From assembly GCF_030816855.1 (NCBI RefSeq), contig NZ_JAUSYK010000001.1, positions 2,232,001 to 2,296,000 of the forward strand: a DNA stretch of 64,000 bases. The letters run 5' to 3'. This DNA comes from Arthrobacter sp. B3I4 (lineage in GTDB: Bacteria > Actinomycetota > Actinomycetes > Actinomycetales > Micrococcaceae). Every line of letters begins with the position of its first letter. Positions within the stretch are counted from its first letter, which is position 1. Shown here piece by piece: positions 1 to 8,555 of this stretch. A program made the translations under genes and the position numbers. Under the pieces are notes generated by a model. That model made no database searches. It had not been told where the DNA came from and saw nothing but the letters and a program-made list of their open reading frames with translations.

Positions 1-71
1 CCCCGTCGTTCCCCGCCAAGGACGCCGCCGCCGTTCTTGAGGCCGCAGGCCTGCCGGTCCAGGTCGGCTAG
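1..71 (+). CDS. C-terminal end of an unidentified protein (partial)
   Basis: An open frame enters from the left edge and stops at TAG 69-71, leaving 22 complete codons. The visible tail reads AAAVLEAAGLPVQVG. This short amphipathic pattern resembles the end of a PASTA-like or ligand-binding repeat, but it is too short to assign. Codon use is strongly G/C-biased like the neighbours. No function is proposed. Confidence 0.5.
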   Translation, partial: PSFPAKDAAAVLEAAGLPVQVG

Positions 72-139
72 CCACCCAGGGTTGATCTTTCCCGGCCGTT
101 TCTCTGGAATCGGCCGGGAAAGCGAACCACAATGGAGCC

Positions 140-349
140 ATGGAACAGAACCCGGCTCTGGAACACGAAACAACCCTCGAGCATGCGCTCGACGTCGCGC
201 GGAAAAACGCCAAAGAAGCCAAGCGCCTCGTCGACGACGCACGCGCCAAACGCGCCGCCGGCGAGATCGACGACGCGCGGGTCAGCCAGCTGGAAGCGCT
301 GCTGAACCTTGCCGACGAGGACCTCCGCCGGGTCACCAGGGAGCAGTAA
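140..349 (+). CDS. Small charged helical hypothetical protein
   Basis: This 69-residue protein is rich in Ala, Glu, Lys and Arg and has no hydrophobic segment. Its spacing of Leu and Ala within charged residues (residues 10-66) suggests one or two helices, possibly a small coiled coil. The ATG at 140 is preceded by a weak GGAG at 134-137 that is closer than ideal. It lies between the partial upstream gene and the HNH nuclease on the same strand. I do not recognise the family. Third-position G/C bias supports real coding. Confidence 0.55.
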   Translation: MEQNPALEHETTLEHALDVARKNAKEAKRLVDDARAKRAAGEIDDARVSQLEALLNLADEDLRRVTREQ

Positions 350-512
350 GCCCCGGGCCCGCACGGCTGTGCAGCCGTGCAGCCTGGTCAACGGCGGCGG
401 ACGGCAACCCGCGACGGCACTTGTCCTGCACATTGTGGATAAGCGGCAACCGCACCGTGATCCCGCCTACGCTGTTGGGGGTGCAGCAGGCCCACGCCGT
501 GCGGGACTCCCC

Positions 513-1310
513 GTGACCGCCACTTGGAACGACTTCCGGCGCGCACGGCGCCGGTCCCGCCAGGCGTGGGTCCTGTTGGCTGCCGGGGCGCTGGCAACGC
601 TCGCAGCGCTCAGCTGGTTCTTCACCGTTGGCCAGTTTCTCCTGGCCGAACCGCCGCCCGCCGGGCCCACGGAAGCCCCGGTTCTGGCGGCAGGCTGGAT
701 GAAAGCCGTCGACGCTGTCCAGTCCGTACCTGCCGGCCGTGCCGCCGACGTGCTGGAAACCCTGCCGGTCAAAGGCCGGGCAGCGGGAAACACCTACGAC
801 CGCAGCGTCTTCGGCCAAGCCTGGCTCGACGTCGACCGCAACGGCTGCGACACCCGCAACGACATCCTCCGCCGTGACCTCACCGGCGCCCGCTTCACCG
901 ACGGGTCCCGCTGCCGGATCGGTGCAGGAACCTTCCAGGAGCCCTACACCGGCCGGACCACCCAGTTCCAGCGGGGGACGGACTCCAGTAAAGCGGTGCA
1001 AATCGACCACGTCGTCGCCCTCGGGGACGCCTGGCAAAAGGGTGCCCAGCAGCTCTCAGCCGTGCAGCGTCAGCACCTGGCCAATGATCCGCTGAACCTC
1101 GTGGCGGCGGACGGCCAGGCGAACCAGGACAAGAGCGCCGCCGACGCCGCCACCTGGCTGCCGCCGAACAAGTCCTTCCGCTGCCACTACGTCGCCCGGC
1201 AGATTTCGGTCAAGGCTGCCTATCGGCTATGGGTGACGCCGGCTGAAAAGGACGCGATGAAGCGTGTTCTCGGTGCTTGCCCTGGTCAGCAAACCATCGT
1301 GCCGCACTGA
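513..1310 (+). CDS. Membrane-anchored or secreted HNH endonuclease (DUF1524/GmrSD C-terminal type)
   Basis: This 265-residue protein is probably a nuclease acting outside the membrane. Residues about 17-45 form one hydrophobic N-terminal segment (signal anchor) after a basic Arg-rich start. The C-terminal half carries the HNH signature of the DUF1524 family: Asp165-His166 in IDHVVALGDAW, then LANDPLNLVA with Asn191, then Asn204 and Lys207, and finally WLPP near 215. Proteins of this build are widespread in actinobacteria as predicted exported nucleases. GTG 513 is chosen because the frame upstream lacks conserved character. The first unit of a 13-bp tandem repeat begins inside its stop codon. 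The fold is confident, but substrate and biological role are inferred. Confidence 0.8.
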   Translation: MTATWNDFRRARRRSRQAWVLLAAGALATLAALSWFFTVGQFLLAEPPPAGPTEAPVLAAGWMKAVDAVQSVPAGRAADVLETLPVKGRAAGNTYDRSVFGQAWLDVDRNGCDTRNDILRRDLTGARFTDGSRCRIGAGTFQEPYTGRTTQFQRGTDSSKAVQIDHVVALGDAWQKGAQQLSAVQRQHLANDPLNLVAADGQANQDKSAADAATWLPPNKSFRCHYVARQISVKAAYRLWVTPAEKDAMKRVLGACPGQQTIVPH

Positions 1311-1346
1311 GGCCCCGCGCTGAGGCCCCGTGCTGAGGACCCGGTG
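1308..1346. repeat. Three tandem 13-bp units downstream of the HNH gene
   Basis: Three consecutive 13-bp units beginning TGAGGCCCC (third unit TGAGGACCC) occupy 1308-1320, 1321-1333 and 1334-1346. The first unit starts with the TGA stop codon of the nuclease gene, so a change in copy number would not alter the protein. No function is evident. Confidence 0.7.
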
Positions 1347-1458
1347 AAATTTAGTCCCGTTGACCGGCGTCCCCGCTTCACCTTGCCACCGGTAGAAACT
1401 GTCATCGACCTCTACAAGGTGATGCCTTAGGTGCGCCAGCCTGGAGATTTTCAGCCTT

Positions 1459-1977
1459 CTAGGTGAGACGTGCGGCCAGTTCCTGGTAAGCGGGGTGAAG
1501 TTCTTGCCACCTGGCCCGCGCGTCGCAGCGGTCGCGGCCCGCTAGGAAGGCGGCAAGATCTTCGAGGTGAATCTGGTCTCCTGCTCCGTAGGCGGCGATC
1601 TGCGCCAGGGGCAGGCCCTGGTCTTCCAAGACCAGGATGGTCTGGCCGCCGTCAGTGGCTAGGGTGACCTCGATGATGCCTTCCGGTTCGTCCGGAGAGC
1701 TGGTCAGGATCATCAGCCGCTGCCGGGGCTAGCACGCCTGAACGCGACAGGTGCCTTCCCATCCGCTGGCAAAGTAGCGCGCACGGAAAACACCGCCCTC
1801 GCGGAGATCGCCCTCTACCTCGCCGAGCCAGCGGGCGAGAAGAACGGGGTCTGTAAGGGCCGACCAGAGGTCCTCGATAGCGGTGTCGAATCGGTCTTCA
1901 AGCCGTACGATGCCCTTGCCGTCCGCTGCTCGCAGGTCGCCGAGAGTGCCCACGCTTCGAGGTGTGTTGGTGGTCAT
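1459..1977 (-). pseudogene. SRPBCC (AHSA1-like) domain gene interrupted by an in-frame amber codon
   Basis: Read through, the frame encodes a 172-residue SRPBCC/activator of Hsp90 ATPase-like protein. The N-terminal part has VRLEDRFDTAIEDLWSALTD and a WLGEVEGDL segment. The C-terminal part has QIHLEDLAAFLAGRDRCDAR and ends ELHPAYQELAARLT. Codon 83 is TAG (1729-1731 on the reverse strand), exactly where relatives normally carry Glu in a V-x-x-CEP-type strand, so one G-to-T change explains it. No frame change is involved. An AAGGAG motif precedes ATG 1977. Such genes often pair with an ArsR regulator, but none is adjacent here. The product would be an 82-residue fragment unless the stop is suppressed or is a sequence error. 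Confidence 0.8.
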
Positions 1978-2012
1978 CGTGTGCTCCTTTTGGTCACCCT
2001 TGGTGCGTGCTC

Positions 2013-2041
2013 AATATCCAAACCATACGGGTACCCGTCAA
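2013..2041 (-). promoter_or_regulatory. Promoter with an embedded 12-bp palindrome upstream of the SRPBCC gene
   Basis: On the reverse strand, TTGACG (2036-2041) and GATATT (2013-2018) are separated by 17 bp and fit -35 and -10 boxes. A perfect palindrome ACGGGTACCCGT (2027-2038) overlaps the -35 box and spacer, an arrangement typical of a repressor operator. The start codon lies 36 bp downstream of the -10. The cognate regulator is unknown. Confidence 0.5.
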
Positions 2042-2078
2042 GGTTCTTGGCGGACAAGCGGCTGCGGTCAGAAGACGG

Positions 2079-3047
2079 TCAGGCGCCGAGGTCCTGCGTT
2101 GCCAGTTCGGCCTCCAGACGCTCGACATCTTCCCGGTGGCACAGCTCGGTGGCCTGGGTGGTGACGGTCGCGCTGCCGGCGGCGACGGCGGACCGGAACG
2201 CCTCCGCCAGGCTGCGGCCCTGCGCCAGGCGGAGCACGAAGGCGGCCAGGAAGCTGTCGCCCGCGCCGACGGTGCTCTGCACCCGGACCTGCGGGACCGC
2301 CAGCCGGAGCGTTTGCTCCCGCGAGGCCAGGACAGCACCCCTCCCGCCGAGGGTCAGGGCTACGTGCTCGGTGGATCCGTCGGCCACCAGTGCCATCGCG
2401 GCCTCGAGTTCGCTTTGTTCGCTGTCCAGTGTGGTGCCAAAGTGCAATCCGAGTTCCCGGCGGCTCGGTTTGACCAGGAAAACCCCTTCGGCCAGGGCAG
2501 CGGCCAGGGCCGGGCCGGAGGCATCCACCACGCAGCGCGCGCCCTGTTCCTTGGCCAGACGTGCCACCTCGGCATAGAAATCATCCGGAACCCCCGGAGG
2601 AAGGCTTCCGCTGGCGACCACATAGCCGCCCGGCTGGATCGAGTCGGCCACCAGCGTCAGGCACAGGCGCCATTCGGACTCGCTCAGTTCCGGGCCCTGG
2701 AGCACAAACCGGAACTGCTCGCCGGTGGAACCCTCATCGACGGTGAAGTCCTGCCGGGTGCTGCCCTGGATGGGCACCACCAGGGTGGGCAGCCGCTCGG
2801 CCTCGATGAGCCTGCGGTAGGCCTCGCCGGTGGGACCACCGGCGGTGTAGACGGCCAGCGGCCGCCCGCCGAGCCGCTGGACCACCCGGGCAACGTTGAC
2901 GCCGCCGCCGCCCGGGTCCAGCCGGCTGGGTCCGCAACGGAGCTTGTGGCCGCTCAGTACCTTTTCCGTCGTGGTGCTGATGTCCAGGGCTGGATTCACG
3001 GTGACCGTGAGGATAGGCAACATCCGCGCCGGTGTGGAAGCATCCAT
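2079..3047 (-). CDS. PfkB-family sugar kinase, 1-phosphofructokinase/tagatose-6-phosphate kinase group
   Basis: This 322-residue protein belongs to the PfkB carbohydrate kinases and phosphorylates a sugar phosphate with ATP in the cytoplasm. Visible hallmarks are the substrate-binding start TVNPALD (about residues 16-22), the glycine-rich GGGGVNVARVVQRLGG near residue 47, VVASGSLPPGVP in the middle, and the C-terminal TVGAGDSFLAAF anion-hole motif with the catalytic Asp. The motif pattern fits FruK/LacC/PfkB rather than ribokinase or adenosine kinase. ATG 3047 is preferred, and ATG 3023 is a possible shorter start; neither has a strong ribosome-binding site. No PTS fructose genes are nearby, so the exact substrate is open. 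Confidence 0.85.
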   Translation of the reverse strand: MDASTPARMLPILTVTVNPALDISTTTEKVLSGHKLRCGPSRLDPGGGGVNVARVVQRLGGRPLAVYTAGGPTGEAYRRLIEAERLPTLVVPIQGSTRQDFTVDEGSTGEQFRFVLQGPELSESEWRLCLTLVADSIQPGGYVVASGSLPPGVPDDFYAEVARLAKEQGARCVVDASGPALAAALAEGVFLVKPSRRELGLHFGTTLDSEQSELEAAMALVADGSTEHVALTLGGRGAVLASREQTLRLAVPQVRVQSTVGAGDSFLAAFVLRLAQGRSLAEAFRSAVAAGSATVTTQATELCHREDVERLEAELATQDLGA

Positions 3048-3174
3048 GCGCCCAGCATAGGAGACGCAGCCGTGGTGCGGGCCGGAACCCCTTGTAGGCG
3101 GGCGGCCGCGGGGAGAAAATGGGCGCGGCAGGGCAGGCGGCACCACACCGCGGGGCGCGACCAGGGCGGACACG

Positions 3175-4097
3175 ATGGCACACGGCAAGGGAGCACGCGG
3201 CAAGGGAGCGGCCGGCAAAGGGGGCCCAGGCAAGGGGGGTTCCGGTGGGGAGGGCGTCCGGAAGCGAGCAATGGTACCGGCGTCGGGAAAGCCCGAGCGG
3301 TTACCGCGCCGCGTTTACGAGGCCGAGCTCTCCCGACTCCAGGCGGAGCTGGTGGCGCTGCAGGAGTGGGTGCGCAGCACGGGCGCGCGCGTGCTGGTCC
3401 TTTTGAAGGACGCGACGCCGCGGGCAAGGGCAGCGCGATCAAGCGGGTCACGGAATACCTGAACCCACGCGTGGCCCGCATCGTCGTCCTGCCGGCGCCC
3501 ACCGAACGGGAACGCGGCCAGTGGTACTTCCAGCGGTACGTGGAGCATCTCCCGGCCGCCGGGGAGATCGTCCTGATGGACCGCTCCTGGTACAACCGCG
3601 CCGGCGTCGAACGGGTGATGGGATTTTGTACGCCCGCGGAACACAAGCGGTTCATGGCCCAGTGCCCGGTCTTTGAGCGGCTGCTGGTGCAGGAAGGCAT
3701 TCTGTTGTTCAAGTACTGGTTCTCGATCAGCCACGAGGAGCAGGAACGGCGCTTCAGGTCCCGCCTGGAGGACCCCTTGCGGCAGTGGAAACTCTCGCCC
3801 ATGGACCGGGAAGCGATCCTGCGGTGGGAAGACTACTCGCGGGCCAAGGACGACATGTTTATGCAGACGGATACCGCCGAATCACCATGGTTTGTCGTCG
3901 AAGCAGAGGACAAGCGCCGGGCCCGGATCAACATGATCGCCCATTTGTTGTCCAGCATCGACTACACCGAAGTCCGGACGGAGCCGGTGACCTTGCCGGA
4001 ACGGCCGCGCGCAGTCGACTACACGCGCCCGCCCCGGGACCTCTTCCGCTACGTGCCGGACAGCGCAACGCTGCTGCAGGAGCCGGGGGAGGAGTAG
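3175..4097 (+). pseudogene. Polyphosphate kinase 2 (PPK2) with a single-base frameshift
   Basis: PPK2 transfers phosphate between polyphosphate and nucleotides. The frame from ATG 3175 encodes a Lys/Gly-rich leader (about 30 residues of GKGA/GKGG repeats) and the helix RVYEAELSRLQAELVALQEW, then breaks at the TTTT tract 3401-3404 (residue about 75). One missing T would restore VLFEGRDAAGKGS, the Walker A loop. Downstream in the other frame are the Walker B/lid region DRSWYNRAGVERVMGF, the SISHEEQERRF lid and the C-terminal domain ending at TAG 4095-4097. The repaired protein would be 307 residues, a normal PPK2 size apart from the leader. As written, no active enzyme is made. It is either a pseudogene or a homopolymer error. 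Confidence 0.85.
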
Positions 4098-4103
4098 CCC
4101 GGC

Positions 4104-4676
4104 TCAGTGGCCGAAGGGATCCGGGTCCACGCCCGGCATCCAGGTCAGCCCCGGCACGCCCCAGCCGCTTTTCTTGGCCTGCTTCATGGCCTTGCGGGCA
4201 TAGCGGTCGACCAGCCGGTTGACGTACAGCTTGCCGTCGAGGTGGTCATATTCGTGCTGGATCACGCGGGCGAACCAGCCCGTGGCCTCGAACTCGACCG
4301 GCTTGCCGTCACCATCGAGACCCTGCACCCGGGCCCATTCGGCGCGTTTCAGCGGGTACTGGCCGCCAGGGAAAGACAGGCAGCCTTCTTCTTCCTCGTC
4401 CGGGTCCGGGAGCGCCCCGGAGACCTTGGACAGCGTCAGCACCGGGTTGACGACGACGCCGGCCGGAGGGGCGCCGTCGTCGTTGGCGTATTTATATACG
4501 AAAAGCCGCTTGCCGACGCCGACCTGGGGCGCCGCGAGCCCCACACCGTTGGCCGCGTCGTTCGTCTCGAACATGTCCGCGATCAGGGTGCGCAGCTCAT
4601 CGTCGAAGACGTCGACCTCGGCGGCCCGGCGGTGCAGCACGGGCTCGCCCCAGATGGTGATGGGTAGGACTGTCAT
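4104..4676 (-). CDS. def: Peptide deformylase
   Basis: Peptide deformylase removes the formyl group from the N-terminal methionine of nascent proteins. This 190-residue protein shows all three motifs: GVGLAAPQ (44-51), EGCLS (97-101, metal ligand Cys99) and HEYDH (141-145, two His ligands and the catalytic Glu). A short acidic insert DPDEEEE precedes EGCLS. An AAGGAA sequence lies upstream of ATG 4676. It is 36 bp downstream of the acyl-CoA dehydrogenase on the same strand and probably co-transcribed with it. It faces PPK2 tail to tail with a 6-bp gap. Confidence 0.96.
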   Translation of the reverse strand: MTVLPITIWGEPVLHRRAAEVDVFDDELRTLIADMFETNDAANGVGLAAPQVGVGKRLFVYKYANDDGAPPAGVVVNPVLTLSKVSGALPDPDEEEEGCLSFPGGQYPLKRAEWARVQGLDGDGKPVEFEATGWFARVIQHEYDHLDGKLYVNRLVDRYARKAMKQAKKSGWGVPGLTWMPGVDPDPFGH

Positions 4677-4712
4677 AGCGAAAGAGTTCCTTTGATGCTG
4701 GTGCTGGTGTAG

Positions 4713-5867
4713 TCAGCCGGCGATGGTGCGGCCGACGACGTCGCGCATGATCTCGTTGGTGCCCCCGAAGATGGTGAGCAGCCGCGTGGCGAGGTAGGCC
4801 TGTGCCACCGGGTATTCCAGGATGTAACCGTAGCCGCCGTGCAGCTGCAGGCAGCGGTCGGTAACGGATTTCGCCCGCTCCGAGGCCCACAGCTTGGCCC
4901 GCGCCGCTGAGGCAGCGCCCAGTTCGCCGGCGTTGAAGGCGAGCATCGCCCGGTCCACGTACCCTTCGGTGACCTCGACCTCGGTGAGGATGTCGGCCAG
5001 TTCAAAGCGGCTGTTCTGGAAATCGATGATCCGCTCGCCGAAGGCATTGCGGTCCTTGGTGTAGGTCACGGTCGCTTCGTAAACAGCACGCGCGACGGCG
5101 GAACCGGCGACGGCGATGGCCAGCCGGCCCTGCGGCAGCTGCTCCGCGCAGTACTGCAGCCCCTTGCCTTCTTCTCCGACCAGATCCGCGTGCGGCACCC
5201 GGACGTTGTCGAAGAAGAGCTCGGCCGTATCGGACGCCTTGAGGCCCATCTTGTCCAGCTGCCTGCCGGTGTTGTAGCCCTCGCCCTTGCGGACCATGAA
5301 CAGCGAGAAAGACCCGGCCCCGCCGCGTCCGCTGCTGCCGTCGGTCCGGGCCAGGACCAGGGAGGCGTCGCCGGAGATCCCGTTGCCGATGAACGTTTTC
5401 TGGCCGCTGATCAGCCAGTCGTCGCCGTCGCGCACGGCCTTGGTGCGTACGCCGCGCAGATCGGACCCCGCGCCCGGCTCGGTCCAGGCGACCGAGGTCA
5501 CCGTCTCGCCCGAGACCATGCCCGGCAGCCAGCGGTGCTTCAAATCGTCCGAGCCGTACGCCAGCAGGTGGGGGAGGACCATGTCGTCGTGCAGATGGAA
5601 GGCCAGGCCCACGGCGAGGTGGTTGCTCTTGGCGAACTCCTCGTCCAGCACGGCCCGGAACCGGTAGTCGGCCATGCCCAGGCCGCCGAACTCCTCGGGG
5701 ACCGCCAGGCCCAGCAGGCCCTGTTCACCCGCCGCCGTCCACAGCTCGCGGGGCATGATGTGGTCCTGGTCCCACTGACCGTAGTGCGGGGCAACTGCCC
5801 GGGTGTTGAACTCCGCGGCCATCTCACGGAACATCTCGTGGTCTTCTTCAAAGAGCTGGCGCTTCAC
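4713..5867 (-). CDS. Acyl-CoA dehydrogenase
   Basis: This 384-residue flavoenzyme of the acyl-CoA dehydrogenase superfamily catalyses alpha,beta-desaturation of an acyl-CoA with FAD. Visible features are the N-terminal helical domain, the flavin-contact segment VAWTEPGAGSDL, the substrate/FAD region KTFIGNGISGDASLVLAR, TYTKDRNAFGERI, and the C-terminal QLHGGYGYILEYPVAQ and IFGGTNEI. The MCAD-type catalytic Glu (YEGT) is replaced by FGGT, so the base is presumably elsewhere, as in long-chain or isovaleryl-type enzymes. GTG 5867 is chosen because it has a GGAAGGAA ribosome-binding site 7 nt upstream and matches family length. Substrate cannot be read from sequence. Def follows in the same unit. 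Confidence 0.9.
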   Translation of the reverse strand: MKRQLFEEDHEMFREMAAEFNTRAVAPHYGQWDQDHIMPRELWTAAGEQGLLGLAVPEEFGGLGMADYRFRAVLDEEFAKSNHLAVGLAFHLHDDMVLPHLLAYGSDDLKHRWLPGMVSGETVTSVAWTEPGAGSDLRGVRTKAVRDGDDWLISGQKTFIGNGISGDASLVLARTDGSSGRGGAGSFSLFMVRKGEGYNTGRQLDKMGLKASDTAELFFDNVRVPHADLVGEEGKGLQYCAEQLPQGRLAIAVAGSAVARAVYEATVTYTKDRNAFGERIIDFQNSRFELADILTEVEVTEGYVDRAMLAFNAGELGAASAARAKLWASERAKSVTDRCLQLHGGYGYILEYPVAQAYLATRLLTIFGGTNEIMRDVVGRTIAG

Positions 5868-5898
5868 TGCGGTTTCCTTCCGTGCACGGACAAACAAC

Positions 5899-5930
5899 AA
5901 AGGCCGCACCGGATATCCGGTGCGGCCTTT
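5899..5930 (-). terminator. Perfect 32-bp palindromic terminator
   Basis: The two halves AAAGGCCGCACCGGAT and ATCCGGTGCGGCCTTT form a perfect palindrome. On the reverse strand it is followed by a T-rich tract (TTGTTGTTTG), so it most likely terminates tRNA-His transcription just before the acyl-CoA dehydrogenase gene. Confidence 0.8.
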
Positions 5931-5964
5931 GGCAAGGTCAGACAGTTCTGCCGTCCTTGGTGAG

Positions 5965-6038
5965 GGTGAGCGACGGGGGTTGAACCCGCGACCTCCTGGA
6001 CCACAACCAGGCGCTCTGCCAACTGAGCTACGCCCACC
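5965..6038 (-). tRNA. tRNA-His (GTG)
   Basis: The reverse strand folds as a cloverleaf. The acceptor stem pairs GTGGGCG with CGCTCAC, and the anticodon arm is CCTGG-TTGTGGT-CCAGG with anticodon GTG. The T-arm contains GGTTCAA. The extra G at position -1 (6038) and discriminator C (5965), both specific to tRNA-His, are encoded. CCA is not encoded. Confidence 0.96.
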
Positions 6039-6169
6039 ATGTGCCCCGCCATGCCCTCCGGAGATCCGGCGGGTTGAAAAGGCAACGACAAATAGCTTAC
6101 CTGCTGTTCGGGAGTACTTTCGCCACTTTCCGGGAAAACCTCGGAAATTTACCGTAAACGTGGCGCAGA

Positions 6170-6817
6170 TTACTCCGCAGGCGCGGTTGCGGGTGCTTCG
6201 GCGGGTGCTTCGGCGGGTGCCATGACCGACTTGGCGATCCGCTGTGCGGTCGCGCTGTCCGGTCCGGGTGCCGGGACGAACACGGCCTCACGGTAGTACC
6301 GGAGTTCGTCGATGGAGTCCTGGATGTCCCCCAGGGCCCGGTGGCCGCCGAGCTTGGCGGGGGACTGGAAGTACGCCCGGGCGTACCAGCGGCGGGACAG
6401 TTCCTTGATGGTGCTGACGTCGATTACGCGGTAGTGCAGGTGCTCCACCAGTTCGGGCATGTCACGGACCAGGAAGACGCGGTCGGTGCCCACGGAGTTG
6501 CCGCCCAGAGGTGCCTTCTTCGGGTCCGGCACCCACTTCTTGATGTAGTCGAGCACCAGGGCCTGGGCCTCGTCCATGGTTTTGCCGTGCGGAAGCTCCG
6601 CCAGGAGCCCCGACCGGGTGTGCATGTCGCGCACAAAGTCGTTCATCTGGGCCAGCGCGGCGTCGTCGGGTTTGATTACGACGTCGACGCCGTCGCCGAG
6701 GATGTTCAGTTCCGAGTCCGTCACCAGGGCAGCCACCTCAATCAAGGCGTCATTCTTGGTGTCCAGGCCGGTCATTTCGCAGTCGATCCACACGATGCGT
6801 TCATTAGAAATAGGCAC
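6170..6817 (-). CDS. orn: Oligoribonuclease
   Basis: Orn is a DEDDh 3'-5' exoribonuclease that degrades di- to pentanucleotides, the last step of RNA decay and of pGpG clearance. The 215-residue product starts [17 protein letters not shown] with Asp12 and Glu14 as Exo I residues. It continues with [12 protein letters not shown] (Exo II region) and [13 protein letters not shown] (Exo III His and Asp). The C-terminus carries a low-complexity [16 protein letters not shown] tail encoded by 12-bp direct repeats, absent from short family members. GTG 6817 fits the family N-terminus, although its ribosome-binding site is weak. It is divergent from the MptB-like gene. Confidence 0.95.
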   Translation of the reverse strand: MPISNERIVWIDCEMTGLDTKNDALIEVAALVTDSELNILGDGVDVVIKPDDAALAQMNDFVRDMHTRSGLLAELPHGKTMDEAQALVLDYIKKWVPDPKKAPLGGNSVGTDRVFLVRDMPELVEHLHYRVIDVSTIKELSRRWYARAYFQSPAKLGGHRALGDIQDSIDELRYYREAVFVPAPGPDSATAQRIAKSVMAPAEAPAEAPATAPAE

Positions 6818-6989
6818 CCGCCAAGCGTACCGTTCCCTCGCCGCAGAGCGGTCCGGTGCTAGGATTTCGGGTACGCGGCGGTCGAAGTTTTTCGTCATCG
6901 CGGCGTGCCCCCTGGCTGCTTCGCCGGCCGGAAGAGGGCCGGCACCAGCCCCACAACACCAGCCCCACAACAGATTGGACGATCCTGAG

Positions 6990-8555
6990 ATGACGGCGCC
7001 TGTACCTGCGGCGGGGGAAAAGGCCGTCGGTACGTCCCGGACCTCATCAAAGGCAGTTCTTGCCGACGTCGACAACGCCCGCTCGCCCATCCTGGCGGGA
7101 TTCATGGGTTCCATGTTCATGGCAGTCGGCTCGCTTGGTGTCGGCTGGCTGGCACCGGTTTCCGAACTGCGCCGGCTGCCCCTGTTCATCTGGATGCGCA
7201 CCGAAGCCGTGGGCGTCGGGCTGAGCATCGTGCTCCTCGCCGTGGGCGGCATGCTGCTGGTCCGGGCGTGGCTAAGGCTGGGGCAGCGTGTACGTCACTG
7301 GGGCGAGGGCGCCCGGACGGCAACGCTGGCGGCGGTGGCGGCGTGGGGGCTGCCGATGATGTTCTCGGTGCCTTTGTTCAGCCGCGACGTCTATGCCTAT
7401 ATCGGCCAGGGCCGGTTGATGGTCGAGGGATTCAACCCCTACGAGAACGGCATTTCGGCGCTGTCGAACTACTTCCAGCTGGGCGCGGACAAAATGTGGA
7501 CCGAAGCGCCGGTGCCGTACGGGCAGCTTTTCCTCTGGATCGAACAGTTCGTCGTCTGGTCCACCAACGTGCACCCCGAAGCCAGCATCATGCTGTTCCG
7601 GTTGGCTGCCCTGATCGGCATCGTGCTTTGCATCATCTACGTGCCCAAACTGGCGGAGCTCCACGGCGTCAACCCGCACCGGGCGCTGTGGCTAACTGCC
7701 GCCAACCCGCTCTTCCTGACGAACTTCATCGCCAGCGTGCACAATGACGCGCTGATGATCGGCCTGGCCTTGGCGGGCCTCTACTACTGCGCCACCAAAC
7801 GGGTGCTCTTCGGCCTGGTCCTGGTCACGTTGTCCATCTCGGTCAAGCCCATCACCATCGTTTTCCTGCCGTTTATCGGCCTGTTGTGGGCGGGAAAGAA
7901 CGCCAGTTGGCCGCGAAAGTTCGTCTTCTGGGCCCTGACCGCCGGGATCAGCCTGGCGCTGCTGTACGCCATGAGCCTGGTCAACGGCTTCGGGTTTGGC
8001 TGGATCAACGGGCTCTCCGCGCCCGGCAGCATCTGGATCTGGTACGCGCCGGTGGGTCTGCTCGGGCTCATTGTTGCCTCAATTTTCAACGCCTTCGGCT
8101 GGGACGGCTGGGGGATGGCCAAGTGGGTGTACGACGCCGGCAAGCTGCTCGCGCTGGGCATCGTCGCCTGGCAGATTTTCCGCGGGGACTTCGACCGGCT
8201 GATGCGCCGCCTCACCCTGGCGTTCGCCGCCGTCGTGTTCCTGGCACCGATGATCCAGTCCTGGTACGTCGTCTGGCTCATCCCGCTGTTCGCCGTCACC
8301 GGCATCAGGGACGACTGGCAGGTGAAGGCGCTTTACTTCATGGTGTCCTTCTTCATGGTCTACGCCATCTCGGACCAGCTCGAAGTCTTCCCGTACCTGC
8401 AGACCGGGGACCTCGGGCTCGCCCTCGCACTTGCCCGGAACGCCGCGGCCATCATCGCTCTGCTCTTCGCGCTGTATTTGATCTTCCTGGACCCGAAGAC
8501 CAAGCAGCTGTTCAGCAAGCCAGCAGAACCTGTCACCACCAGGCCCGTTATCTAA
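6990..8555 (+). CDS. Polyprenol-phosphomannose-dependent alpha-(1->6)-mannosyltransferase, MptB-like
   Basis: This 521-residue polytopic membrane protein has about 12 hydrophobic segments and fits the GT-C type MptB/MptA family. In actinobacteria these extend the mannan core of lipoglycans using polyprenyl-phosphomannose at the outer face of the membrane. The first extracytoplasmic loop carries [21 protein letters not shown], where the acidic residue and following YxxxG pattern are typical of GT-C catalytic loops; [16 protein letters not shown] and [12 protein letters not shown] follow. ATG 6990 is the first start that keeps a normal N-terminus. The 3' end overlaps the AlkD-like gene by 8 bp, tail to tail. 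The family is confident; which lipoglycan is modified is inferred. Confidence 0.85.
   Translation: MTAPVPAAGEKAVGTSRTSSKAVLADVDNARSPILAGFMGSMFMAVGSLGVGWLAPVSELRRLPLFIWMRTEAVGVGLSIVLLAVGGMLLVRAWLRLGQRVRHWGEGARTATLAAVAAWGLPMMFSVPLFSRDVYAYIGQGRLMVEGFNPYENGISALSNYFQLGADKMWTEAPVPYGQLFLWIEQFVVWSTNVHPEASIMLFRLAALIGIVLCIIYVPKLAELHGVNPHRALWLTAANPLFLTNFIASVHNDALMIGLALAGLYYCATKRVLFGLVLVTLSISVKPITIVFLPFIGLLWAGKNASWPRKFVFWALTAGISLALLYAMSLVNGFGFGWINGLSAPGSIWIWYAPVGLLGLIVASIFNAFGWDGWGMAKWVYDAGKLLALGIVAWQIFRGDFDRLMRRLTLAFAAVVFLAPMIQSWYVVWLIPLFAVTGIRDDWQVKALYFMVSFFMVYAISDQLEVFPYLQTGDLGLALALARNAAAIIALLFALYLIFLDPKTKQLFSKPAEPVTTRPVI

Noticed and set aside
1378..1422. Inverted repeat TCACCTTG/CAAGGTGA after the HNH gene
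   Set aside because: An 8-bp stem with a 29-nt loop and no T-tract is too weak to call a terminator.
1962..3174. Long forward-strand open frame running over the PfkB kinase gene into PPK2
   Set aside because: It is the antisense shadow of the PfkB gene. Only the part after 3404 is real PPK2 coding sequence.
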